From positions 1 to 29,649 of the IMG/VR virus record IMGVR_UViG_3300032296_000581: a DNA stretch of 29,649 nucleotides; one strand, 5' to 3'. The notes under the pieces were generated by a model that saw only the letters and a program-made list of their open reading frames with translations, did not search any database and was not told the origin of the DNA. Each line of letters starts with the position of its first letter. Position 1 is the first letter of the stretch. The DNA comes from a virus. The position numbers were made by a program, and so were the translations under genes. This document shows positions 8,525-13,143 of this stretch, piece after piece.

Positions 8525-8596
8525 TTAAAGAAATACAGCCCATAAAACAATTGCTATAAATAAAACAGCGGTGCAGATTTCGTTAAGTATTTGCAT
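8525..8596 (-). CDS. Tiny 23-residue membrane peptide
   Basis: A short open frame (ATG at 8596 to TAA at 8525) between two operon genes. The peptide begins MQILNEICTAV and continues into a hydrophobic helix (LFIAIVLWAVFL) long enough to span a membrane. A GGAAA ribosome site lies seven bases upstream, formed by the last codons of the preceding gene, and the gap to that gene is only two bases. Spacing and hydrophobicity argue for a real gene. At this length chance cannot be excluded. A role in membrane targeting or superinfection exclusion would be a guess. Confidence 0.4.
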   Translation of the reverse strand: MQILNEICTAVLFIAIVLWAVFL

Positions 8597-8598
8597 GA

Positions 8599-8784
8599 TT
8601 ATTTCCAATCTGTTTTTTGGTTAGATTTCATCAATTCAACTTCAATGTGTGCCAAAGCGTGACCAAAGACTGTAAAGTTTGTACCAAGTGATTTATTAAT
8701 CATATCTAAGCAGAGATTAACGCCAGTATCTAAACCCTCTTGAAATTCAGCCTGGCAATTAATCATTTGTTCTTTGAGTTTCAT
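8599..8784 (-). CDS. Hypothetical 61-residue protein
   Basis: The start is placed at 8784 because a clear AAAGGGG leader (complement of 8790-8796) stands five bases upstream; a longer frame to 8859 lacks such a site and overlaps the preceding gene. The protein begins MKLKEQMINCQAEF and ends TDWK. It has an acidic amphipathic helical pattern and a 'SLGTNFTVFGHALAH' segment, with no recognised domain. It is one of four similarly sized genes in the leftward accessory operon. Confidence 0.6.
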   Translation of the reverse strand: MKLKEQMINCQAEFQEGLDTGVNLCLDMINKSLGTNFTVFGHALAHIEVELMKSNQKTDWK

Positions 8785-8794
8785 AATTTCCCCT

Positions 8795-9013
8795 TTAGTT
8801 AATTTCAATACCGCTGGCTTCCTCTGCTGCCACAACGTCAAAGGCTGCTGACGCTGCATTAAAGGCTGCTTGTGCTGCTAAAAATACTTCATCACTTATT
8901 TCGCCAGCCCTGTACGCATCACGCACAGGAACATAAGCCAAGAAAGCTACGCGATACATTTTTAAAGCGTTTCTGTAGTTTTCCGAAACATCTGTCCATT
9001 CATCGTAGTTCAT
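8795..9013 (-). CDS. Hypothetical Ala-rich helical protein, 72 residues
   Basis: Start fixed at 9013 by the AAAGGGG leader (complement of 9019-9025) five bases upstream. The protein (MNYDEWTDVSENYRNAL...) is Ala/Tyr-rich, helical and acidic, with 'AGEISDEVFLAAQAAF' followed by an Ala-rich helix. Small phage proteins of this composition are common in early regions but without assigned function. Its stop codon lies inside the ribosome-binding leader of the next gene, indicating tight coupling. Confidence 0.6.
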   Translation of the reverse strand: MNYDEWTDVSENYRNALKMYRVAFLAYVPVRDAYRAGEISDEVFLAAQAAFNAASAAFDVVAAEEASGIEIN

Positions 9014-9026
9014 GATTTCCCCTTTG

Positions 9027-9566
9027 TTAAGCAGCCAATCTGCCGACTGCACCATAACCATAACCATCATCACCTAAAAACTCTACACTTCCAGCCGTTT
9101 GGCTGACCTGGGTTTCGCACAAACTAACTGCTTCAACTTGCAACATTACTCTCCGCTGCATTTCGTAATCGTTGAAATTTGCCCAGCAAGTTCTAGGTGT
9201 AACAATAATTTCTGGAACTTCATAACCGTAATACGCACAAGCTGTTTGCAAATTAGTAGTCAAAAAAGTTTCGCTGTAATCCCTGTTAACAAAAATAAAA
9301 TCAGCACCAAATCTAACTTCCTCACCATTGACGCTGCTGTAGTTAAAACCTTTGTAATCTGTCATGCCATCAAAGTAACTACCCTCGAAATTACCAACGA
9401 CTGCTTTTACTTGGGCATTTGTTGGGCCATCTGTATAGTTAATGTTGATACTTGCGCCACCGCTGTAGCTGCTGCTTCTAACCGAAAATCTAACGCCTGG
9501 GAAAGCCTCTCTCAAAGCAGTTCTAATCATTCTTGCTGTTTCTACTACGCTGATATATCTTGCCAT
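9027..9566 (-). CDS. LPD29-like domain protein
   Basis: Predicted 179 residues and first gene of the leftward accessory operon. The N-terminal ~75 residues (MARYISVVETARMIRTALREAFPGVRFSVRSSSYSGG followed by a 'YTDGPT' turn and FDGMTDYKG) match the large-polyvalent-protein-associated domain 29 (LPD29) pattern. That domain is usually found inside giant phage or plasmid polyvalent proteins next to nucleases and methyltransferases; here it stands alone. The rest is Tyr/Phe-rich without a known motif. Its biochemical role is unknown; a job in host takeover or antirestriction is only guilt by association. The predicted promoter with an operator dyad lies at 9602-9630, and the leader has AAAGGGG six bases before the ATG. 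Confidence 0.65.
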   Translation of the reverse strand: MARYISVVETARMIRTALREAFPGVRFSVRSSSYSGGASININYTDGPTNAQVKAVVGNFEGSYFDGMTDYKGFNYSSVNGEEVRFGADFIFVNRDYSETFLTTNLQTACAYYGYEVPEIIVTPRTCWANFNDYEMQRRVMLQVEAVSLCETQVSQTAGSVEFLGDDGYGYGAVGRLAA

Positions 9567-9601
9567 TTCGTTCCCCTTTGTTTGTTAATCACCACAGACA
9601 T

Positions 9602-9630
9602 AGATTAACTTAGGTTAATATCTATGTCAA
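9602..9630 (-). promoter_or_regulatory. Promoter and operator of the leftward accessory operon
   Basis: On the minus strand the -35 TTGACA is the complement of 9625-9630 and the -10 TAATCT is the complement of 9602-9607, separated by exactly 17 bases. The dyad TTAAC-TTAG-GTTAA (9605-9618) overlaps the -10 and the spacer. Imperfectly centred on the same place are longer arms GACATAGAT and ATCTATGTC. The predicted start of transcription is near 9595, giving a leader of about 28 bases to the ATG at 9566. Repression by a dimeric HTH protein would block RNA polymerase directly. Confidence 0.65.
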
Positions 9631-9661
9631 GCGATATTTATAAAATATTTTAAAAAAGATG

Positions 9662-9723
9662 AAAAAAAGGTGGGGCTACTAGATTGTTCCGACACAAAGG
9701 GGATAAGGTCGGTCGTTCGCCCC
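9662..9723 (-). terminator. Rho-independent terminator of the exonuclease operon
   Basis: Read on the minus strand, the outer stem GGGGC/GCCCC (9719-9723 with 9672-9676) and inner stem CCGAC/GTCGG (9708-9712 with 9689-9693) fold a long hairpin. It is followed by a run of seven T (complement of 9662-9668). It lies just past the stop of the exonuclease gene at 9729 and separates that operon from the accessory operon. The loop contains an AAAGGGG sequence (9696-9702, plus strand) with no gene attached. Confidence 0.6.
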
Positions 9724-9728
9724 GAAAT

Positions 9729-10457
9729 TTAGATGCCGTTTTTAATCTGATAAAAACGCAGTAGATGGTAGAAACGTTCAGCCGCATTAGCTAGTTTTGT
9801 TTCGTCATGTTCGATCATTTTGGTATTGCCTTCCAGATCGACAAACAAGTTAGCGCAACGGGCTGTTGGGTATCCTAATCCAGTTCTGTAGGCTGCCAAT
9901 TGCAGTAAATGCTCATCATACACATCTACCTTATCGCCTACTTTTTCCTTAGTCTTAATATCGACAATGATGCCAGGGCAATGTAAATCCACCTTACCAC
10001 CAAAGCCTAGTTCGTGACCAAAGGATTCCTCACAAATCCAATCCTGCTGCCCAAAATGAGCGTCTAAGCATTCTTTCGATGCAAACACATATCTTGGGTA
10101 CTCTTTAGCTTTATGCTCTAAGTGGCTCTGTATTTCGCTGTGCATTGATGTACCGCGATCAGCCGCATCGCGTCCTTGCGCTTTGCTGTCAATCAATACA
10201 CGATCCAGCCAGTTTTCTTCATCCTCACCGTCTTGTCGTGGCAGAGTTAATGCCGCCATGATTGCCTGTTTCTGCAACCACAGGTTTAAGCCTGGCTTTG
10301 CAAGAATATTTAGAATGGTTGTAACTGACGGAATATAGCCATGCTTTTTTGCATCGCGTAAATCGGTGTTACGTTCTTTACCGTTTGCACCAATGACGGT
10401 GTACATCGGCTGTCCGTCTTTTGTGTACCAATGATTTGATTCAGATGCTCTAGTCAT
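9729..10457 (-). CDS. PD-(D/E)XK exonuclease, RecB/Cas4-like
   Basis: Predicted 242 residues. Nuclease-core residues are visible in order: RGTSMHSEI (101-109), the FGHELGFGGKVDL segment with D157, the catalytic DIKTK (D166, K168), and the QLAAYR helix (Q186). This is the layout of phage recombination exonucleases of the RecB/lambda-Exo/Cas4 superfamily. The enzyme should degrade one DNA strand from ends during recombination, repair or concatemer processing. It is downstream of an SSB-like protein, an arrangement fitting a recombination module. No iron-sulphur cysteine cluster of the Cas4 kind is apparent. Confidence 0.85.
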   Translation of the reverse strand: MTRASESNHWYTKDGQPMYTVIGANGKERNTDLRDAKKHGYIPSVTTILNILAKPGLNLWLQKQAIMAALTLPRQDGEDEENWLDRVLIDSKAQGRDAADRGTSMHSEIQSHLEHKAKEYPRYVFASKECLDAHFGQQDWICEESFGHELGFGGKVDLHCPGIIVDIKTKEKVGDKVDVYDEHLLQLAAYRTGLGYPTARCANLFVDLEGNTKMIEHDETKLANAAERFYHLLRFYQIKNGI

Positions 10458-10466
10458 GGTAGCCCT

Positions 10467-11108
10467 TTAAAACGGTACATCATCGTTATAGAATTCTTCA
10501 GCTAACTTTGTTTCTTTCTGTCCTGTAACGGCTCTGTATTCAGGGCTTTTAGATAACCAGGCTTTCATTTTGTCTGACAATGCAGCAAACTTTTCAGAAT
10601 CAAACTTTTCAAAATCAAACGAATCAACAGGGTTAAAGCCTTCTGGCAATCCTGCTTTTAAATAAATGTTTGGTACTGGACTAAGGTTGTCTATGCTTGC
10701 TTTTGTTTCATTCGATTTATCAACGTAATTTGAAACGGCAGCTAAAGCAAACTTACCAAGCAAACTGCTAAGTTCTAAAGGTTCAACAGAAATGTCAACG
10801 TTTAACCAAGACTTTAATAATCTAGCTAACGTACCTTTTTCATGCGTAGTTAGATTTATAAATTTAACCAAGACTAGCGGTTTGCCATCGTCTGTAGCTA
10901 ATGGCTGGCCTTGTGCATCCTCGCCATGAAATTCAAAAAAGAACATTACTTTGTGAACGTACTTTATTTTGTTCTCGCGGATTTTTGTACCCTCATCAAT
11001 GTGAGTACCACAGTCAACGTATTTAAAGAAACGGACTAAGTGCGATCCTGGTGGAACAATTTTAAATTCTTTAGATGTGTTTGTTTGTTTAGATGGTGCG
11101 AGTAGCAT
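10467..11108 (-). CDS. SSB-like single-strand DNA-binding protein
   Basis: Predicted 213 residues with a beta-rich N-terminal two thirds (PPGSHLVRFFKYVDCGTH, KYVHKVMFFFEF, LVLVKFINLTTHEKG), compatible with an OB-like fold. It ends in the acidic tip EEFYNDDVPF. Bacterial SSB proteins end in a similar D-D-(I/V)-P-F tip, which recruits host repair and replication enzymes. I infer a single-strand-binding protein of the phage recombination/replication set. Proteins like this sit beside RecB-type exonucleases in many phages. The alternative is a general replication accessory of unknown fold. Its start overlaps the preceding small gene by 20 bases. Confidence 0.7.
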   Translation of the reverse strand: MLLAPSKQTNTSKEFKIVPPGSHLVRFFKYVDCGTHIDEGTKIRENKIKYVHKVMFFFEFHGEDAQGQPLATDDGKPLVLVKFINLTTHEKGTLARLLKSWLNVDISVEPLELSSLLGKFALAAVSNYVDKSNETKASIDNLSPVPNIYLKAGLPEGFNPVDSFDFEKFDSEKFAALSDKMKAWLSKSPEYRAVTGQKETKLAEEFYNDDVPF

Positions 11109-11262
11109 AATTAGATTCCTTATTAGATTGTGTTTTAAATTTGTTGCAAGCCCAGCGGATTATAGAAATATCGTCAGCGTTTAAACCACCGATTTCTAAT
11201 TTGTTTAGAGCGAGTTCGAGTTTTTGCTCAATCTCTTTCATTACGTGTTCGTATTCGTCCAT
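11089..11262 (-). CDS. Small 57-residue first gene of the exonuclease operon
   Basis: Open frame from ATG 11262 to TAA 11089, starting MDEYEHVMKEIEQKLELAL. A strong AAAGGGG leader (complement of 11267-11273) stands four bases before the ATG, and the predicted leftward promoter is ~28 bases upstream. The protein is helical, with an acidic N-terminal half, and a 'DISIIRWACNKF' segment; no known domain. As the first gene it overlaps the SSB-like gene by 20 bases. Function unknown. Confidence 0.65.
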   Translation of the reverse strand: MDEYEHVMKEIEQKLELALNKLEIGGLNADDISIIRWACNKFKTQSNKESNYATRTI

Positions 11263-11289
11263 TTTTCCCCTTTCGTATAAAACACAGTA

Positions 11290-11318
11290 ACATTAACAGA
11301 AATTAATTGCTAACACAA
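11290..11318 (-). promoter_or_regulatory. Leftward early promoter
   Basis: Minus-strand -35 TTGTGT (complement of 11313-11318) and -10 TAATGT (complement of 11290-11295) with a 17-base spacer. The expected start is near 11283, giving a ~20-base leader to the ATG at 11262. The -35 lies inside the central dyad shared with the rightward promoter, so the two promoters overlap back to back and could be controlled by the same bound protein. Confidence 0.55.
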
Positions 11319-11335
11319 GTTAATTTTGTTAACCT
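11307..11335 (+). promoter_or_regulatory. Rightward promoter of the Cro-like gene
   Basis: The -35 TTGCTA (11307-11312) and -10 TAACCT (11330-11335) are 17 bases apart. Transcription would start at about 11341-11343. That is downstream of the ATG at 11336 and only about three bases before the ATG at 11345, so the message would be leaderless or nearly so. Confidence 0.55.
11310..11323. promoter_or_regulatory. Central operator dyad
   Basis: The dyad CTAAC-ACAA-GTTAA differs in one base from the form TTAACNNNNGTTAA found at the two other early promoters. It covers the leftward -35 and the start of the rightward spacer. Further half-sites (TTAAC at 11294, GTTAAC at 11328) lie on each side, as in lambdoid operator clusters. 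The Cro-like protein encoded next door is the natural candidate ligand. Confidence 0.5.
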
Positions 11336-11344
11336 ATGCAAACT

Positions 11345-11575
11345 ATGACAGATGACCAAATTATTGATTTACTAGGTGGCACTAAAGCTGTGGCTGATAT
11401 ATTAAGTATCAGTCCACCAGCTGTATGTGTTTGGCGTAAACGTGGAATTCCGCAAGATAAGCTAATGTATTTAGCTGCAATGTTGGAAGAAAAAACGGCA
11501 GGAAAATTAAGCAGGAAAAAACTATTTCCATCTGATTGGTTTATAGTATGGCCTGAACTTAGGAAAAATACCTGA
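11345..11575 (+). CDS. Cro/YdaS-like repressor
   Basis: Predicted 76 residues from ATG 11345 (79 from ATG 11336). The protein is a compact HTH domain: 'QIIDLLGGTKAVADILSISP' followed by 'AVCVWRKRGIPQDKLMYLAA'. This is the pattern of Cro and YdaS-type phage regulators, in which the helix after the ADIL turn reads DNA. It lies next to two divergent promoters and an operator dyad, so it probably regulates both and itself. There is no Shine-Dalgarno site before either ATG. The predicted transcription start lies just ahead of 11345, hence the chosen start. No CI-like dimerisation or cleavage domain is present. Confidence 0.8.
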   Translation: MTDDQIIDLLGGTKAVADILSISPPAVCVWRKRGIPQDKLMYLAAMLEEKTAGKLSRKKLFPSDWFIVWPELRKNT

Positions 11576-11693
11576 GTTGGACGGGATTCCTTCGTAACTT
11601 GCCGCTGGTCAGGTTTCCAACAACCAGCACCAAAAAGCCTGGGGATTAGGAAGGTTTGTGAAATGATGGGAATTGTTTTTCCCTAGTCCCCAG
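11576..11693. other. Structured element after the Cro-like gene
   Basis: No gene fits here. GTTGGA (11576-11581) pairs with TCCAAC (11616-11621) and GCTGGT (11604-11609) with ACCAGC (11623-11628); the interleaved order would make a pseudoknot. A longer stem joins 11639-11650 to 11682-11693 (12 pairs, one G-T). On the minus strand that stem is followed by GGCTTTTTGG, so it could end leftward transcripts. On the plus strand there is no T run. The text ATTCCTTCG and TGCCGCT recurs in the small RNA downstream. Confidence 0.5.
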
Positions 11694-11698
11694 ACTTG

Positions 11699-11727
11699 TT
11701 GAACATTAAATTTATCTGTGTTAATCT
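11699..11727 (+). promoter_or_regulatory. Promoter of the predicted small RNA
   Basis: The -35 TTGAAC (11699-11704), 17-base spacer and -10 TAATCT (11722-11727) match the architecture and -10 sequence of the leftward accessory promoter. No TTAACNNNNGTTAA dyad is present, so this promoter may escape the Cro-like control. Expected start near 11734. Confidence 0.55.
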
Positions 11728-11733
11728 GTGCCG

Positions 11734-11838
11734 GTCTATGTAGCGGCATAGTACAAATCAAAGCCTTTTAGCTTTGGTTCTCATTCCTTCGGGAAACGTG
11801 CCGCTACACGCTGAGAGCCAAGACTAAAGGGCTTTTTT
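11734..11838 (+). ncRNA. Predicted phage small RNA, ~105 nt
   Basis: The unit has a promoter just upstream and an intrinsic-terminator-like 3' end. A 23-base arm (11761-11783) pairs with 11812-11834 with 22 of 23 positions pairing (three as G-T) and runs into six T (11833-11838). In the loop, TTCC-TTCG-GGAA (11784-11795) forms a very stable UUCG tetraloop hairpin. The loop also carries TGCCGCTACA (11799-11808), a perfect complement of TGTAGCGGCA (11739-11748) at the 5' end. That would create a pseudoknot, or an alternative fold competing with the terminator. No ORF explains the conservation of these arms. It may act as an antisense regulator or as a transcription attenuator for the operon at 12210; which one cannot be told here. 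Confidence 0.55.
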
Positions 11839-12149
11839 GCGTTTAGACCGTCCTGGTCACGATAGCAGAGAGCCAATGTTGGGGCTGCCACCAAGAAAAC
11901 CGATGCGCTTACTGGCAAGCCAGCGCGTGAACTTACTATGGGTATCACAGGAACAGAGGAAAACAGGTGGTGTGGTGGCTAGGCGATCCAAAATCGTCCC
12001 TCTGGAAATAGAACATAGTCCTTATAGGTGCAGTAGTTTGGAAAGAATAATGATTCCAAATGGCTGAATTGGGTGAGTACCACCTAATTGGCTTGCCCTA
12101 TCATCTAAACAAAACCAATAGAAAAATAATCAAAATAAAATTGTGTAAT
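11839..12149. other. Long leader/intergenic region without a convincing gene
   Basis: About 310 bases between the small RNA and the next promoter. I see several hairpins: GACC/GGTC (11846-11858), CTGG-CAAG-CCAG (11912-11923) and a 9-base stem at 12067-12075 with 12081-12089 (one G-T pair, loop AGTAC). An open frame at 11837-12067 starts with TTG, has no ribosome site and an unusual Arg/Pro-rich composition, so I do not call it. The hairpins may extend a larger structured RNA or be remains of older sequence. Confidence 0.4.
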
Positions 12150-12152
12150 CGC

Positions 12153-12181
12153 TTGACATCGACATTAACAATAGTTAACCT
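12153..12181 (+). promoter_or_regulatory. Promoter and operator of the rightward early operon
   Basis: The -35 TTGACA (12153-12158), 17-base spacer and -10 TAACCT (12176-12181) form the best promoter of the rightward side. The dyad TTAAC-AATA-GTTAA (12165-12178) covers the spacer end and most of the -10, as at 9602-9630. Expected start near 12188, with a 22-base leader carrying AAAGGGG before ATG 12210. Confidence 0.7.
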
Positions 12182-12209
12182 ACACACATCAACAAACAAA
12201 GGGGAAATT

Positions 12210-12383
12210 ATGAAAAAAGAATTTTATAACCTAGCAGAGCAATACGCAGAATGTTGGTCTGTTGGTAATGGCGGTAAAGTGGAATATGTATTTTCAGAAA
12301 CAGGTTTGTTATTGTTTGGCCTAGAAATATTTGAGCAAAACAAATTAATGGATGACGCACTAGTAGAAGCGTTGATTGCGTAA
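12210..12383 (+). CDS. Hypothetical acidic 57-residue protein, first gene of the early operon
   Basis: ATG 12210 is preceded at five bases by AAAGGGG and lies ~22 bases after the predicted transcription start, so it is the real start. The frame continues upstream to 12060, but that part crosses the promoter. The protein begins MKKEFYNLAEQYAECWS and ends with an acidic helical tail (DDALVEALIA). No domain is recognised. Immediate-early position under a repressor-controlled promoter suggests a small host-interacting or regulatory protein. Confidence 0.65.
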   Translation: MKKEFYNLAEQYAECWSVGNGGKVEYVFSETGLLLFGLEIFEQNKLMDDALVEALIA

Positions 12384-12386
12384 TTT

Positions 12387-12479
12387 TAGGGGCTGTTAAG
12401 CCAGCATTCGAGGATGGTGATTCGTAGGATTTTCTGGTTTTCTCTTACGACTTAGTTAAAACCCAAATCGTAGCCCCTA
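12387..12479. other. Hairpin-closed intergenic element
   Basis: The 111-base gap after the first early gene is closed by perfect 8-base arms TAGGGGCT (12387-12394) and AGCCCCTA (12472-12479). Inside are GGCT/AGCC (12391-12402), which competes with the outer stem, and TCGTA/TACGA (12422-12426 with 12446-12450). There is no T run, so a simple terminator is unlikely. It may be a processing site, an attenuator, or a small RNA within the operon transcript. Confidence 0.4.
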
Positions 12480-12495
12480 CCCTAATGAGAAATTT

Positions 12496-12639
12496 ATGAA
12501 TACATTTTGTTCAAATGCTGGTTGGTTTGGTTTAACAATAATCGCAATTAACATATTTTTATTAGGATTTATTTGCGGATATAAACCAAAAATAATGTTT
12601 TATTTAGAATATTTAGATGAGATTGAAAATAAAAAATGA
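12496..12639 (+). CDS. Small 47-residue membrane protein
   Basis: Open frame from ATG 12496 to TGA 12639, starting MNTFCSNAGWFGLTIIAIN. One hydrophobic segment (residues ~11-28, ending GFICGY) is followed by an acidic tail (YLEYLDEIENKK). It overlaps the next start as ATGA, a coupling that recurs through this operon and supports it as a gene. It is a likely inner-membrane protein with an unknown role. Confidence 0.6.
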   Translation: MNTFCSNAGWFGLTIIAINIFLLGFICGYKPKIMFYLEYLDEIENKK

Positions 12640-12836
12640 GATTTTGTACTAGCTGCCAATCTAGGCAACCAGATGAGAACGGTGAAAGCCCCAAAGGATT
12701 TAGGGGTTGGCGTTGCCAGAAGTGTGTAGAGAAACGTAGCGAAAGTATTTACAAAAATAAGAGTGGGAGAATTGCCGATGTTCGAAAAATTTTGGACGAT
12801 TTATCCAAGAAAAATAAACAAGAAAAAAGCGTTTGA
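12636..12836 (+). CDS. C4 zinc-ribbon-like protein, 66 residues
   Basis: The protein begins MRFCTSCQSRQPDENG; cysteines C4, C7, C27 and C30 form two CxxC pairs (FCTSC and RCQKC) 19 residues apart, a likely zinc knuckle. The tail is charged and Lys-rich (KKNKQEKSV). A similar C4 protein is encoded at 14976-15134, suggesting duplication. It may bind DNA or RNA. It is coupled by ATGA to the membrane protein upstream and overlaps the next gene's start by 59 bases. Confidence 0.65.
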   Translation: MRFCTSCQSRQPDENGESPKGFRGWRCQKCVEKRSESIYKNKSGRIADVRKILDDLSKKNKQEKSV

Positions 12837-13143
12837 AGCATTTGCTAGGCTTAAACGTGAAGATCAGGAAGCAGCACTAGAAGCATTACCGGATCACGTT
12901 AGATATTGGCAATTGAAGCAAACAGAATCAGAGTTTATTCCACACGCATCATCTTGGTTAAACGGATGGCGTTGGGAAGATGAGTTAGATTTTAAAGAGA
13001 AAGCACCGCCAGCATTGCCTTGGTACGCAGATGAAGAACTGACAATGAAAAAGGCAGCAGAAGTAGGCGTTAAGCCTAGGTCAGGCGAGGGTTGGCCTGA
13101 ACTGAGAAAACGAATTGTAGAAAAAATAAGGGAGATTGCGTGA
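12778..13143 (+). CDS. Replication-protein C-terminal-type domain (O/DnaT-like)
   Basis: Start ATG 12778 with GGGAGA upstream; a GTG at 12763 is possible. Predicted 121 residues. It contains 'FWTIYPRKINKKKAFEAF', then 'W..K.TESEFIPHASSWLNG' and 'RWEDELDF'. This is the pattern of the C-terminal partner-binding domain of phage replication organisers that recruit helicase. The N-terminal DNA-binding domain of the usual ~250-residue protein is absent. With no helicase or polymerase in the window, it may load host replication proteins with another DNA-binding subunit. The final residues are charged (RKRIVEKIREIA). Confidence 0.65.
   Translation: MFEKFWTIYPRKINKKKAFEAFARLKREDQEAALEALPDHVRYWQLKQTESEFIPHASSWLNGWRWEDELDFKEKAPPALPWYADEELTMKKAAEVGVKPRSGEGWPELRKRIVEKIREIA

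Noticed and set aside
9099-9608. 169-residue plus-strand frame opposite the LPD29-like gene
   Set aside because: The minus-strand gene has promoter, leader and domain pattern; this frame has Cys/Asn-rich shadow composition and no start signal.
11734-11838. tRNA or tRNA-like gene at the hairpin-rich locus
   Set aside because: The GGTTC word is not inside a 7-base T loop with a 5-base stem and no acceptor stem or CCA end can be formed.
11815-12020. Group I intron-like words (GACTA then ATAGTCC) in the structured region
   Set aside because: No interrupted gene or tRNA flanks it and the remaining core elements could not be placed; the match is short.
11837-12067. 76-residue open frame in the intergenic region
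   Set aside because: Starts with TTG in the terminator T run, has no ribosome site, an Arg/Pro-rich composition and strong hairpins in the same bases. No recognisable domain.
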